A stretch of 64,000 nt of DNA from an uncultured Clostridia bacterium (GTDB taxonomy: Bacteria; Bacillota; Clostridia; TANB77; CAG-508): assembly GCA_934121905.1 (NCBI GenBank), contig CAKOVI010000005.1, positions 1 to 64,000 on the forward strand, read 5' to 3'. A model generated the notes under the pieces. That model was not told the origin of the DNA. It did no database searches and saw nothing but the letters and a program-made list of their open reading frames with translations. Both the position numbers and the translations under genes were made by a program. Of the stretch, positions 27,129 through 35,988 are shown one piece after another; within the stretch, counting starts at the first letter, position 1, and each line of letters begins with the position of its first letter.

Positions 27129-27203
27129 TTAGCTATTGTTCCATGTTTCTTCTGTTTTATCTGCTATCTTTGGTACTTGTGTATTTGTGACATTAGATTT
27201 TAG
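26961..27203 (+). pseudogene. Open fragment, possible remnant of a lost gene
   Basis: About 80 stop-free codons on the plus strand begin GEHKKIWCKQIVLISQKLP and include FDTNPVVDILNLIKRP. The first 55 codons have protein-like composition; the rest overlaps the opposite-strand prepilin gene. No start codon or ribosome site is visible. A CGG lies at its left edge (26960). I do not recognise the family. Confidence 0.3.
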
Positions 27204-28295
27204 AGAAACTACGGGACGAACCGCCGCACAGCCATCAATCTCATAGACATCGGAAAGGAACAGATACCAGAAGCCTGCATAAGAAACGCCGTCATCGACG
27301 CTCGCCACGCTCAAGCAGAAAATCGCACGGCTCGAACCGCTGTCAACCGAACGAGAAGCCAGCCAGTATGCCTTTCCTGTATCTACCTCAGCATTTTCAA
27401 ATAACATTTTGTACACTCTGTCATTTACTGTTACTGATGGTGCATCATCTGCCACCTTACTATTTACACTATAATTATACGCTGTTATTTCTCCTGATAC
27501 TGTTGTCTGCGTTTTACCATTTAACCAACCTTCTGGAGTATATTGATTTGGATAACTATATTTTTCTCCTAATACCTTCCAATCTCCATCTTCAGCATTA
27601 TCTCTATCATATTTGTCAAGATTTTTTTCCTTTATCATATCTATAGAAGTTAAACCTACTGCCTTATCTACATCACTTTGTGTTACACTTCTTGCACTTG
27701 ATATATATCCTGTCTTGTCATTTTCTTTATACATTTTACATATGTTGGTTAATATTTCAACTCCATTTTTATATGCTTTTGCTCCATACATAAATAATCC
27801 TGGTACATTTTTTGAATCAATAACATTTGTACTTTTCATTGGACTTCCTGCTATTAGTTCTATTTCTCCTACATCATTTTCCCCTAGTACTCTCCAATTT
27901 AGTTGGTTTCCTGCCACATTAAATGTTTGATCTGTTATTCCACTAACTCCTGCATTATCCATACCTGAATCAGACGCAGAAATTGTTATACTTCCTTCTG
28001 TTGGATTTGTTAAATTTACATAGTCTCCTACATGTAAATGTTCACTATTTGTACATGTTCCATCTCCATTATCACATCCATCTGCTAATGCTTTTTCATA
28101 CATATATGCTAGTGTTCCTTCTTGTGCTTCTCCTGTTGTGTTTTTGGCTTCTGTTGCCCTTTTTAGTATTCCATTTTGACCTGTTAACATATTTATACTT
28201 ATTCCTGCTAATATAAGTAAAACTATTATGTTTGTTACTACTAGCGCAATCAATGTTATACCTTTGTTTCTTTTGAATTTTTCTTTAAAATTCAT
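27129..28295 (-). CDS. Prepilin-like surface protein with variable-looking C-terminus
   Basis: This 388-residue protein has a class III leader and helix (NKGITLIALVVTNIIVLLILAGISINML) of the kind processed by prepilin peptidase. An extracellular domain follows with an alternating Asp/Asn/Gly pattern. The C-terminal part (about 315-375, AYWLASRSVDSGSSRAIF to CAAVRPVVSLKSN) matches a domain common in gut clostridial pilin-like proteins. That tail is strikingly GC-rich compared with the rest of the gene. The prepilin peptidase gene is about 3.5 kb away. The ligand is unknown. Confidence 0.8.
   Translation of the reverse strand: MNFKEKFKRNKGITLIALVVTNIIVLLILAGISINMLTGQNGILKRATEAKNTTGEAQEGTLAYMYEKALADGCDNGDGTCTNSEHLHVGDYVNLTNPTEGSITISASDSGMDNAGVSGITDQTFNVAGNQLNWRVLGENDVGEIELIAGSPMKSTNVIDSKNVPGLFMYGAKAYKNGVEILTNICKMYKENDKTGYISSARSVTQSDVDKAVGLTSIDMIKEKNLDKYDRDNAEDGDWKVLGEKYSYPNQYTPEGWLNGKTQTTVSGEITAYNYSVNSKVADDAPSVTVNDRVYKMLFENAEVDTGKAYWLASRSVDSGSSRAIFCLSVASVDDGVSYAGFWYLFLSDVYEIDGCAAVRPVVSLKSNVTNTQVPKIADKTEETWNNS
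27190..27370 (-). other. GC-rich cassette within the prepilin gene
   Basis: Roughly 170 bases encoding AYWLASRS...AAVRPVV use codons such as CTG, AGC, GCG, GTG and CGT that are rare in the rest of the window. The borders with normal AT-rich sequence are sharp. This is consistent with a recombined or mutagenised variable region. Confidence 0.6.
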
Positions 28296-28324
28296 TTTTT
28301 CCTCCCTTTCTCAGGTATTTCATA

Positions 28325-28486
28325 TTATTTAAAGAAACGCCAAAAAGCGACACAAATAAACCTATCAAAATTTGCATTTTTTAGGTTTATTTGTGTCGCT
28401 TTATTTAATTTATTTTCTTCTGTTACCAATTTACTTGCACATGTATGTACTCTTGCAAGTTTTTCAGCGTTTCTTATCATTTGCAT
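28325..28486 (-). CDS. Possible small protein (53 residues)
   Basis: A short frame starts MQMIRNAEKLARVHTCAS and ends in VAFWRFFK. AGAGGT lies seven bases before the ATG. Its 3' half contains an 18-base inverted repeat, which is unusual inside a coding region. I do not recognise it, and it could be fortuitous. Confidence 0.35.
   Translation of the reverse strand: MQMIRNAEKLARVHTCASKLVTEENKLNKATQINLKNANFDRFICVAFWRFFK
28347..28399. repeat. 18-base perfect inverted repeat
   Basis: GCGACACAAATAAACCTA at 28347-28364 and its complement at 28382-28399 form a strong hairpin with a 17-base loop between the prepilin gene and the DUF4363 gene. A T-rich tail on the plus strand makes it terminator-like in that direction. 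Confidence 0.7.
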
Positions 28487-28584
28487 TTTTATACCTCTTT
28501 TTTGTTTTATTTTCGATACTTTTATTCTATACTATTTTCTCAATTTATACAAGATTTTTTTAATTTTTTTCATTTTTTAACTTT

Positions 28585-28968
28585 CTAAAAAATATTAACC
28601 CAGTTAAATGAATACTTATCTGTTATATGGTCTAATACAAAAACCGTCTTTTCCAACTCACTTATAGCTTGCTCATATTCTCCTGTTTTTGCTAAACTTT
28701 TACATGCTGTAAAATTAGTTTCTACCTTTTCAAGTTCATCATGTTCAATATAATATGCAAGCTTATCATGAACTTCATTCCACTTATTATCAATTTTTTC
28801 TATTTCCGCATTTGCTTTTTCATTAGATTTTTCAAGTAAACTTTGTTTTAAATTTTCCAATTCTCCTGTTATATAATTTACTGTATTTTTTGTATAATTT
28901 TGAGTAATTATATCACCTATAATTATCAAGATAACCAAAATAACGCAAATAATCATTTCTTTATGCAT
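28585..28968 (-). CDS. DUF4363 family protein
   Basis: This protein of about 127 residues has one N-terminal membrane helix (MIICVILVILIIIGDII) and a helical extracytoplasmic domain. It matches DUF4363, which often sits downstream of a DUF421 gene. Start 28968 follows AAAGGGGAATT; an earlier ATG lies inside the DUF421 gene. It may partner the DUF421 protein. No activity is known. Confidence 0.8.
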   Translation of the reverse strand: MHKEMIICVILVILIIIGDIITQNYTKNTVNYITGELENLKQSLLEKSNEKANAEIEKIDNKWNEVHDKLAYYIEHDELEKVETNFTACKSLAKTGEYEQAISELEKTVFVLDHITDKYSFNWVNIF

Positions 28969-28973
28969 ACTAA

Positions 28974-29657
28974 TTAATTCCCCTTTTTTGCTTCTTTTTT
29001 CTGGCAAAATATTTGCCCCTTTCCATCATATGTTACAAGTAAGGCTTCTTCAGGCTTAAAGCCGAATTTTTCCACCTCTATTAAAAGCCAGTTATAGTCT
29101 TTATCAATTTTTTTCAAATTTTCATTCATGATTTTTCCATCAACAACTAAATCATAAGGAAGCCCCTCATAGTCAGGCATTATATTAAAATCTTCTGGAA
29201 TCGTCTTTCTTTTATTTGGTTTTTCAATAACAGTAACTTGTCCGCTTGTTTCAAGTATCGCATATTCAACATCGCCAATATTTATCACATCTTTTGCCCT
29301 TAATCTTTCTTGAAGTTCATTTAATGTAAACCTTTCCTTAATTAATGCTTGTTCATCAATTTTTCCTCTATATATTAAAATTCTTGGCTTTCCACATATT
29401 GCTTCTCTTGCTCTTATGCTTTTTAAATTTATTGTTGATATTATTAGATGCATCACAAGTAATCCTATTATTGGAACAATACCATTTGAAATTGGTATCC
29501 CTGTTTCTGTCATCGGAATTGATGCTAGGTCTGCTATCATTATTGCTATCGCTAGCTCAAATGGTTGAAGTTGTCCTATTTCTCTTTTTCCCATTAGACG
29601 CATTACTATTAGGACTACTATATATAAAATTATTGCTCTTGTGAAATTTATTAGCAT
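28974..29657 (-). CDS. DUF421 (YetF-like) membrane protein
   Basis: This protein of about 227 residues has three N-terminal helices (ILYIVVLIVMRLMGKREIGQLQPFELAIAIMIADLAS, family signature) followed by cytosolic DUF421 domains containing GKPRILIYRGKIDEQ and PYDLVVDGKIMNENL. Spore-membrane relatives affect germination in Bacillus; the role here is unknown. Start 29657 has AAAGGAG. Upstream in-frame codons come from a hairpin repeat and are not counted. Confidence 0.88.
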   Translation of the reverse strand: MLINFTRAIILYIVVLIVMRLMGKREIGQLQPFELAIAIMIADLASIPMTETGIPISNGIVPIIGLLVMHLIISTINLKSIRAREAICGKPRILIYRGKIDEQALIKERFTLNELQERLRAKDVINIGDVEYAILETSGQVTVIEKPNKRKTIPEDFNIMPDYEGLPYDLVVDGKIMNENLKKIDKDYNWLLIEVEKFGFKPEEALLVTYDGKGQIFCQKKEAKKGN

Positions 29658-29673
29658 TGTTTTTCTCCTTTTT

Positions 29674-29755
29674 TTGTATTGGGGACGGTTCTTGTAGCTC
29701 AAAAGAACCGTCCCCAATACAAAATTTTGCAAAAGAAACCGTCCCCAATCCGAAA
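29674..29755. repeat. Dispersed hairpin repeat, type A, with extra half-copy
   Basis: TTGTATTGGGGACGGTTCTT paired with its inverse is followed by an extra half unit, GAAACCGTCCCCAATC. Confidence 0.9.
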
Positions 29756-29886
29756 TTTCAATATTTATTTTTTCAAAAAAGTAAAATTTTATTCTCAAAT
29801 TGCATAAAAAAAATCAAATTGTAAACAATATTTTTATATAGCTAAAAAAATACTTTTTAAATATAAATAAAAAAGGAGGATAAATT

Positions 29887-30264
29887 ATGTCTGACGGTCA
29901 AACAAATTCAACCACACAAAATAATACAAGTACAGTATGGCAAATAATAGGTAGACTTATTGCTGCAGCTGTTGTTTTAGCAATTACAGCATTTTTTACA
30001 CCTGGATTTGCTATTAATAACATTTGGTCTTTAGCTATAGCTGCTGTAGTTTTAACAGTTCTAGATTATTTAATAGTCAAATTTACAGGGTTACATGCTA
30101 GTCCATTTGGAAAAGGCTTTATAGGATTTGCTTTAGCTGCTATAATTCTTTATGTAACACAATTTTTCGTTGCAGGCTATACAATTTCTTGGATGGCTGC
30201 AATAATCGGTGCTTTAATTTATGGAGTTATAGATTACTTTTTACCAGGCAATCAACAAATGTAG
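29887..30264 (+). CDS. Phage-holin-family (YvlD-like) membrane protein
   Basis: This 125-residue protein has four hydrophobic segments (about 20-42, 47-66, 74-95 and 98-117), with conserved-looking FFTPGF, LTVLDYLIVKFTG and IYGVIDYFLP. It fits the pfam04020 holin-like family found in many Bacillota, usually unrelated to phage. It has a strong AAAGGAGG site and a terminator behind it. Confidence 0.8.
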   Translation: MSDGQTNSTTQNNTSTVWQIIGRLIAAAVVLAITAFFTPGFAINNIWSLAIAAVVLTVLDYLIVKFTGLHASPFGKGFIGFALAAIILYVTQFFVAGYTISWMAAIIGALIYGVIDYFLPGNQQM

Positions 30265-30290
30265 TAATGTAGATTTCATTATTATTAAAT

Positions 30291-30345
30291 AGCAAAATAG
30301 AGTTTAATATATGTAAAATAACTACATATATTAAACTCTATTTTA
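30291..30345. terminator. Bidirectional terminator with ~20-bp stem
   Basis: AAATAGAGTTTAATATATGTA and its complement enclose a short loop between convergent genes, with A/T tails on both sides. Confidence 0.85.
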
Positions 30346-31009
30346 TATTTTTTCTACTATTTCATTCTGATTTTTATAAATTTTATTTGAGCCTATATAT
30401 CCTCTAACAGATGATAAAGGATATATATTTGTTTTCCTTCCAATTACAGTTCCTGGGTTTAAAACAGAACCACAACCAACTTCCACATTATCTCCAAGGA
30501 TTGCTCCGAATTTTTTCAATTTGGTTTCTATTTTTCCGCTATTACATTTTACACTTACTAAAGATTTATCTGATTTCAAATTTGATATTATACTTCCTGC
30601 CCCCATATGTGATTTGTATCCTAAAATAGAATCTCCTACATAATTGTAATGTGGAATTTGTGTATTATTAAATATAATCGTATTTTTTAGCTCTGTCGAG
30701 TTTCCAACTACAACATTTTTTCCGAACTATTGCATTTCCCCTAATAAAAGCACAGTGTCTAATTTCAGCAAATTCGTCAATTATACATGGTCCTGTAATA
30801 TATGCAGTTGGAGCAACTTTTGCAGATTTTGCAATCCATATGTTTTCCGATTTTTTTTCAAATTTTTCTAAATTAAGTTTACTTCCAAGTTCTATTATGA
30901 ATTCACTTATTTTAGGAATCACTTCCCATGGATATATTGCATTTTCGAATATTTTACTTGCTATTGTTTCATTTAAATTTAAAAGATTTTTAATTTCTAA
31001 TTCTTCCAT
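30343..31009 (-). CDS. Left-handed beta-helix nucleotidyltransferase-type protein, +1 shift at CGG
   Basis: The joined product of about 221 residues has a helical N-terminus (MEELEIKNLLNLNETIASKIF) and hexapeptide repeats (IWIAKSAKVAPTAYITGPCIIDEFAEIRHCAFIRGNAIV-GKNVVVGNSTELKNTIIF). A C-terminal extension contains YKSHMGAGSIISN, as in GlmU-like proteins. Frame zero ends soon after the CGG at 30724-30722. Skipping its C restores the repeat phase perfectly. Start 31009 overlaps the uridylyltransferase gene by about 20 bases. The two probably act together in sugar-nucleotide metabolism. Confidence 0.85.
30722..30724 (-). other. CGG +1 recoding site in the beta-helix gene
   Basis: ATA-GTT-CGG-AAA becomes ATA-GTT-GGA-AAA. 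The hexapeptide repeat continues in phase (IVGKNVVVG). The P-site codon is GTT. Confidence 0.8.
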
Positions 31010-32198
31010 CTCTTTCCATTTTCCTCTCGTATATCTTTTTTGCTGTTTCTGGACTATCCACACCTTCTTTGTTTTTTATTGGTGCAAATTCGTCTTCTCT
31101 TTTAACCCTCATAACTAACATATCATCAAAAAATTCAAATGCATCAAATATAAAGGTTTCAAATTTATATAATCCATTTTTTTGAGCTATATGATATTTC
31201 AAACTATAATTTGCAATTTTTTCAATTGCATCTATACTTAACAGATGACTTATAATGTTTGCTTCGCCATAGACTAATTCGCTATTTTCTGCTCTTTCAT
31301 TTCTCATTTTTTCAGATAATTCTATGTATTCAACTGTACTTGGTTTATTATCTCTTTTGCAAAATACCCCCACTTTTTCTTCAGGATATGCTTTAGCAAC
31401 TGATTTTGAAGCCACTTGCATTTTGTTTTTTATTGTTAGTCCTACAAATACAGGGTCAATCGGATTTACCATTATATTATCTACTCCGCAAATATATACC
31501 CATCTGATACCTTTAGACTTCATATCATTAATTATGTTTTGCTTTTTCATTGCAAAATAAACTCCACCATTACCATTTGAACCAGTTTTTATCTTACCAT
31601 CTTCAATTAAAATTTTTCCATCTTGTGTAAGCATAGGTAATTCACCTTGTTTAAAAAATTTGACCTTTTCTTTCTCATATCCAAAAAAATCATGTTTTTT
31701 CATAAATAATACTGTTTCATCATAATTTTGCTCACTAGTCATTATATACCAATATGGCAAAATCCCATATTTTTCTTTTGATTTTTTTAAAGTTTCTGTT
31801 AATATCTGGAATATGTATTTTCCATTTTCTCCAATATCTAATTTATATGTTCCTTTTGGTCCCTTCCAACCTAGTCTTGTTCCCTGTCCTCCTGCCATTG
31901 TTACTACTGCATATTGGTTATTTTTTATTATTTTTTCTCCTATTTCTTTTGCCTTTTCTTCGCCTTCTTTTGTTATTTTTTCTTTATCTATATAGTTTAT
32001 TGGCTCTATTTTTCCTGCATTTTTTGTATGGTCTTGTTTTGTTAGATTATATAGGTTGTTTACTTCACCAAAATTTATTTGTTCTATTTGTTTTATGATT
32101 TTTTCTTGGTCTTCTTTGCTCATTTTTTTTATTTCTTCTATTAGTTGCTCTTGATTATTTTCTTTTAATTTTTGTTTTATTTGTTCTAGTTCTGTCAT
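30990..32198 (-). CDS. UDPGP-family sugar-1-phosphate uridylyltransferase
   Basis: This 402-residue enzyme of the UDPGP type 1 family joins UTP to a sugar-1-phosphate (glucose, galactose or N-acetylglucosamine). It carries the nucleotide-binding loop TMAGGQGTRLGWKGPKG near residue 100, EGKIKTGSNGNGGVYFA, YICGVDNIMVNPIDP with the metal Asp, and EAFEFFDDMLVMRVKR-like C-terminal sequence. Eukaryotic-type UDP-GlcNAc pyrophosphorylases share this layout. It is followed by and overlaps the beta-helix gene. Confidence 0.88.
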   Translation of the reverse strand: MTELEQIKQKLKENNQEQLIEEIKKMSKEDQEKIIKQIEQINFGEVNNLYNLTKQDHTKNAGKIEPINYIDKEKITKEGEEKAKEIGEKIIKNNQYAVVTMAGGQGTRLGWKGPKGTYKLDIGENGKYIFQILTETLKKSKEKYGILPYWYIMTSEQNYDETVLFMKKHDFFGYEKEKVKFFKQGELPMLTQDGKILIEDGKIKTGSNGNGGVYFAMKKQNIINDMKSKGIRWVYICGVDNIMVNPIDPVFVGLTIKNKMQVASKSVAKAYPEEKVGVFCKRDNKPSTVEYIELSEKMRNERAENSELVYGEANIISHLLSIDAIEKIANYSLKYHIAQKNGLYKFETFIFDAFEFFDDMLVMRVKREDEFAPIKNKEGVDSPETAKKIYERKMERDGRIRN

Positions 32199-32275
32199 TT
32201 TTTATCACCCTTATTATTATATTATTTTTATGGATTTATTTTACAACAATTTCTTGAAAATAACAAGTACTTTTT

Positions 32276-32325
32276 TCGTATTGGGGACGGTTCTTGTAGC
32301 TCAAAAGAACCGTCCCCAATACGAA
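32276..32325. repeat. Dispersed hairpin repeat, type A
   Basis: CGTATTGGGGACGGTTCTT and its inverse share the GTAGCTC loop. The outer CGTA/TACG arms are specific to this copy. Confidence 0.9.
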
Positions 32326-32333
32326 GAAAATCA

Positions 32334-32362
32334 TTGCTAAATCCCTAAATATGTGATATAAT
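32334..32362 (+). promoter_or_regulatory. guaA promoter
   Basis: TTGCTA at 32334-32339 and TATAAT at 32357-32362 are separated by 17 bases. The leader is only about 25 bases, with no riboswitch. Confidence 0.6.
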
Positions 32363-32392
32363 GGTACAAATTTAAAAATGGAGGTAAAAATC

Positions 32393-33931
32393 TTGAAAAA
32401 GAATGAACTAATTTTAATACTAGATTTTGGTGGACAATATAATCAATTAATAGCTCGTAGAGTAAGAGAATGTAATGTTTACTCTGAAGTTGTGTCTTTT
32501 GATATTTCTTTAGAAAAAATTAAAGAAAAAAATCCAAAAGGTATCATTTTTACAGGAGGACCTGCAAGTGTATTTGGAGAAGATAGTCCAAAATGTGATA
32601 GTAAAATATTTGAACTTGGTATCCCTGTTTTAGGAATCTGCTATGGTATGCAACTTATGGCATATACACTAGGAGGAAATGTTGCTCATGCTGATAAAAG
32701 AGAATATGGAACAACAGATGTTACAATAGATAATACTTCAAAATTATTACAAGGATTTGGCGAAACTAATGGCTTTTTAATGAGTCATACTGATTTTGTA
32801 GAGACTGTACCAGAAGGATTTAAAAATATAGGACATACTCCTTCTTGCCCAAATGCTGCTATGGAAAATGAAGAGAAAAAATTATATGGAATTCAATTCC
32901 ACCCAGAAGTTAATAATTCTGTAAATGGAACTATGGTTATTAAAAACTTCTTATATAATGTTTGTGAGTGCCACGGTGATTGGCAAATGTCTTCATTTGT
33001 TGAAGATTCTATTAAAACATTAAAAGAAAAAATAGGTGATGGAAAAGCTTTATGTGCTTTATCTGGTGGTGTTGATTCATCAGTTGCAGCAGTTCTTTTA
33101 AGTAAAGCTATTGGTAAAAATTTAACTTGTATTTTTGTTGACCATGGCCTTCTTCGTAAAAATGAAGGTGATGAAGTTGAGAAAATATTTAGAGAGCAAT
33201 ATGATATAAACCTTATTAGAGTAAATGCTGAAGATAGATTTTTAGATAAACTTAGTGGCGTAACTGACCCAGAGCAAAAAAGAAAAATTATCGGTGAAGA
33301 GTTTATTAGAGTTTTTGAGGAAGAGTCAAAAAAAATCGGAACAGTTGATTTTCTTGTTCAAGGTACTATTTACCCAGACGTTATTGAAAGTGGTTTAGGT
33401 AAAAGTTCTGTAATTAAGAGCCATCATAATGTTGGTGGACTTCCTGATTATGTTGATTTCAAGGAAATCGTTGAACCTCTAAGAAATCTATTTAAAGATG
33501 AGGTTAGAAAAGTTGGATTGGAACTTGGTATTCCAGAAAACCTTGTATTTAGACAACCTTTCCCTGGTCCTGGTCTTGCAATTAGAGTTATAGGAGATAT
33601 TACTAAAGATAAATTAGATATTTTAAGAGATGCTGATTTTATTTTTAGAGATGAAATTGCAAAAGCTGGACTTCACAAGTCAATTAATCAATATTTTGCA
33701 GTTCTAACAAATCTTCGCTCTGTAGGAGTTATGGGTGATGAACGTACTTATGATTATACTGTTGCTTTAAGAGCTGTTGAAACTACTGATTTTATGACTG
33801 GTGTTTGGAGTAAAATTCCTTATGAAATTTTAGAGAAAGTTTCTTCTAGAATTGTTAATGAGGTCAAACATGTTAATAGAGTTGTTTATGATATTACTTC
33901 TAAGCCACCAGCAACTATTGAGTGGGAATAA
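32393..33931 (+). CDS. guaA: GMP synthase (glutamine-hydrolysing)
   Basis: This protein of about 512 residues converts XMP to GMP. The class I glutaminase domain has [10 protein letters not shown] (nucleophile Cys) and FHPEV. The ATP-PPase domain has [15 protein letters not shown]. The C-terminal dimerisation domain ends [15 protein letters not shown] as in all GuaA. The start is read as TTG at 32393, because GGAGG precedes it by eight bases; the ATG at 32378 overlaps that site. It diverges from the guaB-containing minus-strand block. Confidence 0.97.
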   Translation: MKKNELILILDFGGQYNQLIARRVRECNVYSEVVSFDISLEKIKEKNPKGIIFTGGPASVFGEDSPKCDSKIFELGIPVLGICYGMQLMAYTLGGNVAHADKREYGTTDVTIDNTSKLLQGFGETNGFLMSHTDFVETVPEGFKNIGHTPSCPNAAMENEEKKLYGIQFHPEVNNSVNGTMVIKNFLYNVCECHGDWQMSSFVEDSIKTLKEKIGDGKALCALSGGVDSSVAAVLLSKAIGKNLTCIFVDHGLLRKNEGDEVEKIFREQYDINLIRVNAEDRFLDKLSGVTDPEQKRKIIGEEFIRVFEEESKKIGTVDFLVQGTIYPDVIESGLGKSSVIKSHHNVGGLPDYVDFKEIVEPLRNLFKDEVRKVGLELGIPENLVFRQPFPGPGLAIRVIGDITKDKLDILRDADFIFRDEIAKAGLHKSINQYFAVLTNLRSVGVMGDERTYDYTVALRAVETTDFMTGVWSKIPYEILEKVSSRIVNEVKHVNRVVYDITSKPPATIEWE

Positions 33932-33967
33932 AAATAAAGAAGTGCTTTAAAGCACTTCTTTATTTTG
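33930..33967. terminator. Bidirectional terminator
   Basis: AAATAAAGAAGTGCTTT and AAAGCACTTCTTTATTT form a near-perfect stem between the convergent guaA and RelA/SpoT-like genes. Confidence 0.8.
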
Positions 33968-35969
33968 TTTCTCCATTATATTCTTTTGCATCTTCATTTT
34001 CCGATTGTTCTATAGCAGTATCAATTTTGTTCCTTAAAACTTTTAATTCCTGATTAACAAAATCATGGTATTGATTTCTAGATATATTAATAACATATGG
34101 CTTATCCGATAATAGTTCTTTATTGCCAACACTTTTTCTTTCTTTTCCTTCAAGAGCTATATCTTCTATTCTTTGCTTTACCTCATCTCTAATTTGAATA
34201 ACACTTGTCTCGGAATAATATTTTTCAACATTTTTTAATGCACTAAAAAATTCAATCCTAACACTTTTTCCATCATATTTTGCTAAAAAATATCTTGGAG
34301 TACTCTTTAGAAGTTCTTTTCTCCATTTATCTAATCCAAATTCGTTTATCGAATCATTATCATATATTGCCTTGTCTCTGGCCTTTTCTTTCACCCTCAT
34401 AATTTTTTCTGCATATTCACTATTTATTTTTGCCATTTTAATTATAGGGCAATCATCTTTGCTTGCTGGTCTTAATAAATATTTTTGATAACTTAGTCTT
34501 TTAATTTCTCTTTTCTTTTCATTTTTATTATCAATTCTACCACTTCCATACGCAGCACTTCCTTTACTAGCAACTCTGTCTCTATAATGAGTGGTTACCT
34601 TTATCTCAAAAGAATCAGCATCATAGTGAATAGAAACATATCCATTAGGTTTTATTTTTTCCTCACTATCTAGATTTTCTATTCCTGTAAATTGTTTTAT
34701 TATTGATTTTAAATAATAATCCATTTCATATTTAGCAATTTCAAATTGTAATTGATCACTCAATCTTGCATTTAATCTTATTAAATTAGTTGTTAATTTT
34801 TGTAAACTTTCAAAGGTAACATTTCCATATGTTCCTTTATCTATTTCACAATTTTTATATTCTCTTAATAAATTATGTAAGTTTGTTGACATATTATTAT
34901 AAATAAGTCCTTCATATTGTCCGTCTTTTATAAATTCTAGTTTTGTTAATTGATATAATACTAAAATTAAAAGTTCGCAATATCTTTTTTCATTGCTCTC
35001 TTCTTTTCCTTCACCATCTTCTATTAACTCATCCATTTCCTTATTTTTTAAATGTTCTATTACAGGTATATATAACATAACTTTATCTTTATCTATTTTT
35101 CCAGACAATATTTCTATTAATTCATTTATTTTCCATTTCTTTTTCGATTCAAGCAAATTTAGTTTTACCTTCAAGCTTTTTAAGTTGCTTTTCTTAATTT
35201 TTAACATTTCTTCTGACATTTCATCTTTAGAATTTCTAATTTCTTTTTCCAGTTTATATTTCTCAGAATTCAGCTCTTTTATTGCGTTTATAATTTCTTT
35301 ACTTAATAATTCCTCACACATAACTCTTAAAGATTGATTTATAGGAATTCCATTTTTGTTTATCGGATCTTCTAAATTGTATCTTTCTATATTTTTAGCA
35401 ATTTTTGCGCAATTTTCCTTCATATTTTCTAGTCTTTTTCTTGAAACCTCTCTTGTTTCTTCAACAGTTAATGTTTCATCTAATTCTGAGGAAACTCCAT
35501 ACATTTCAAAAGAGTTTATAAAATCAACAACCATTTGCATTAAATCTATATTTGATTTTCTTTCATTATATAAACTTTGTATTTTGTCAGATCTAAACAT
35601 ATTATAAAAGTCTCTTGAATTGTGTACTCTATCAATAATAATATTATATGCAACAATATCTCCGCTTTTCTTGTTTTCTCTACCTTTTCTGCTTTCTTTT
35701 TTAGCTATACTCTCGGGAGATTTCACTCTCCCGATTATAGATGAATCTACTATACCTTTTGATGAGTCATTTAATGAGAATAGCAATCCAGATATTAACA
35801 TAACATTTAAAAATACATTTTCTCCAGATCTTAAGACATTAGTTCTTTTAGACATTATTTCTGTATTTGGATTATATATTTCTTCCTGTTTATCTAAATT
35901 TCTTATTATATCACTATTTTTGTTCATTTTATCTAATGAAACTTTAACACTTTCTTTAAAATCGCTCAT
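33960..35969 (-). CDS. Large protein with split RelA/SpoT-like synthetase motifs
   Basis: This protein of about 669 residues has no obvious full-length relative. Near residues 80-115, IIGRVKSPESIAKK and GDIVAYNIIIDRV resemble the R-x-K-x-x-x-S and D-L-V-A/G-x-R-I elements of (p)ppGpp synthetases. Near residues 440-475, IKPNGYVSIHY and EIKVTTHYRDRVASKGSAAYG resemble the NGYQSLH and IQIRT...AEYGIAAHW elements. About 330 residues, largely helical and coiled-coil, separate the halves, where usual synthetases have about 60. Lying between guaA and guaB, the source of GTP, fits an alarmone role. I infer a divergent RelA/SpoT fold; activity is unproven. The start at 35969 has AGAGGG. Confidence 0.5.
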   Translation of the reverse strand: MSDFKESVKVSLDKMNKNSDIIRNLDKQEEIYNPNTEIMSKRTNVLRSGENVFLNVMLISGLLFSLNDSSKGIVDSSIIGRVKSPESIAKKESRKGRENKKSGDIVAYNIIIDRVHNSRDFYNMFRSDKIQSLYNERKSNIDLMQMVVDFINSFEMYGVSSELDETLTVEETREVSRKRLENMKENCAKIAKNIERYNLEDPINKNGIPINQSLRVMCEELLSKEIINAIKELNSEKYKLEKEIRNSKDEMSEEMLKIKKSNLKSLKVKLNLLESKKKWKINELIEILSGKIDKDKVMLYIPVIEHLKNKEMDELIEDGEGKEESNEKRYCELLILVLYQLTKLEFIKDGQYEGLIYNNMSTNLHNLLREYKNCEIDKGTYGNVTFESLQKLTTNLIRLNARLSDQLQFEIAKYEMDYYLKSIIKQFTGIENLDSEEKIKPNGYVSIHYDADSFEIKVTTHYRDRVASKGSAAYGSGRIDNKNEKKREIKRLSYQKYLLRPASKDDCPIIKMAKINSEYAEKIMRVKEKARDKAIYDNDSINEFGLDKWRKELLKSTPRYFLAKYDGKSVRIEFFSALKNVEKYYSETSVIQIRDEVKQRIEDIALEGKERKSVGNKELLSDKPYVINISRNQYHDFVNQELKVLRNKIDTAIEQSENEDAKEYNGETK

Positions 35970-35988
35970 ACGCATCCCTCTATTTCTA

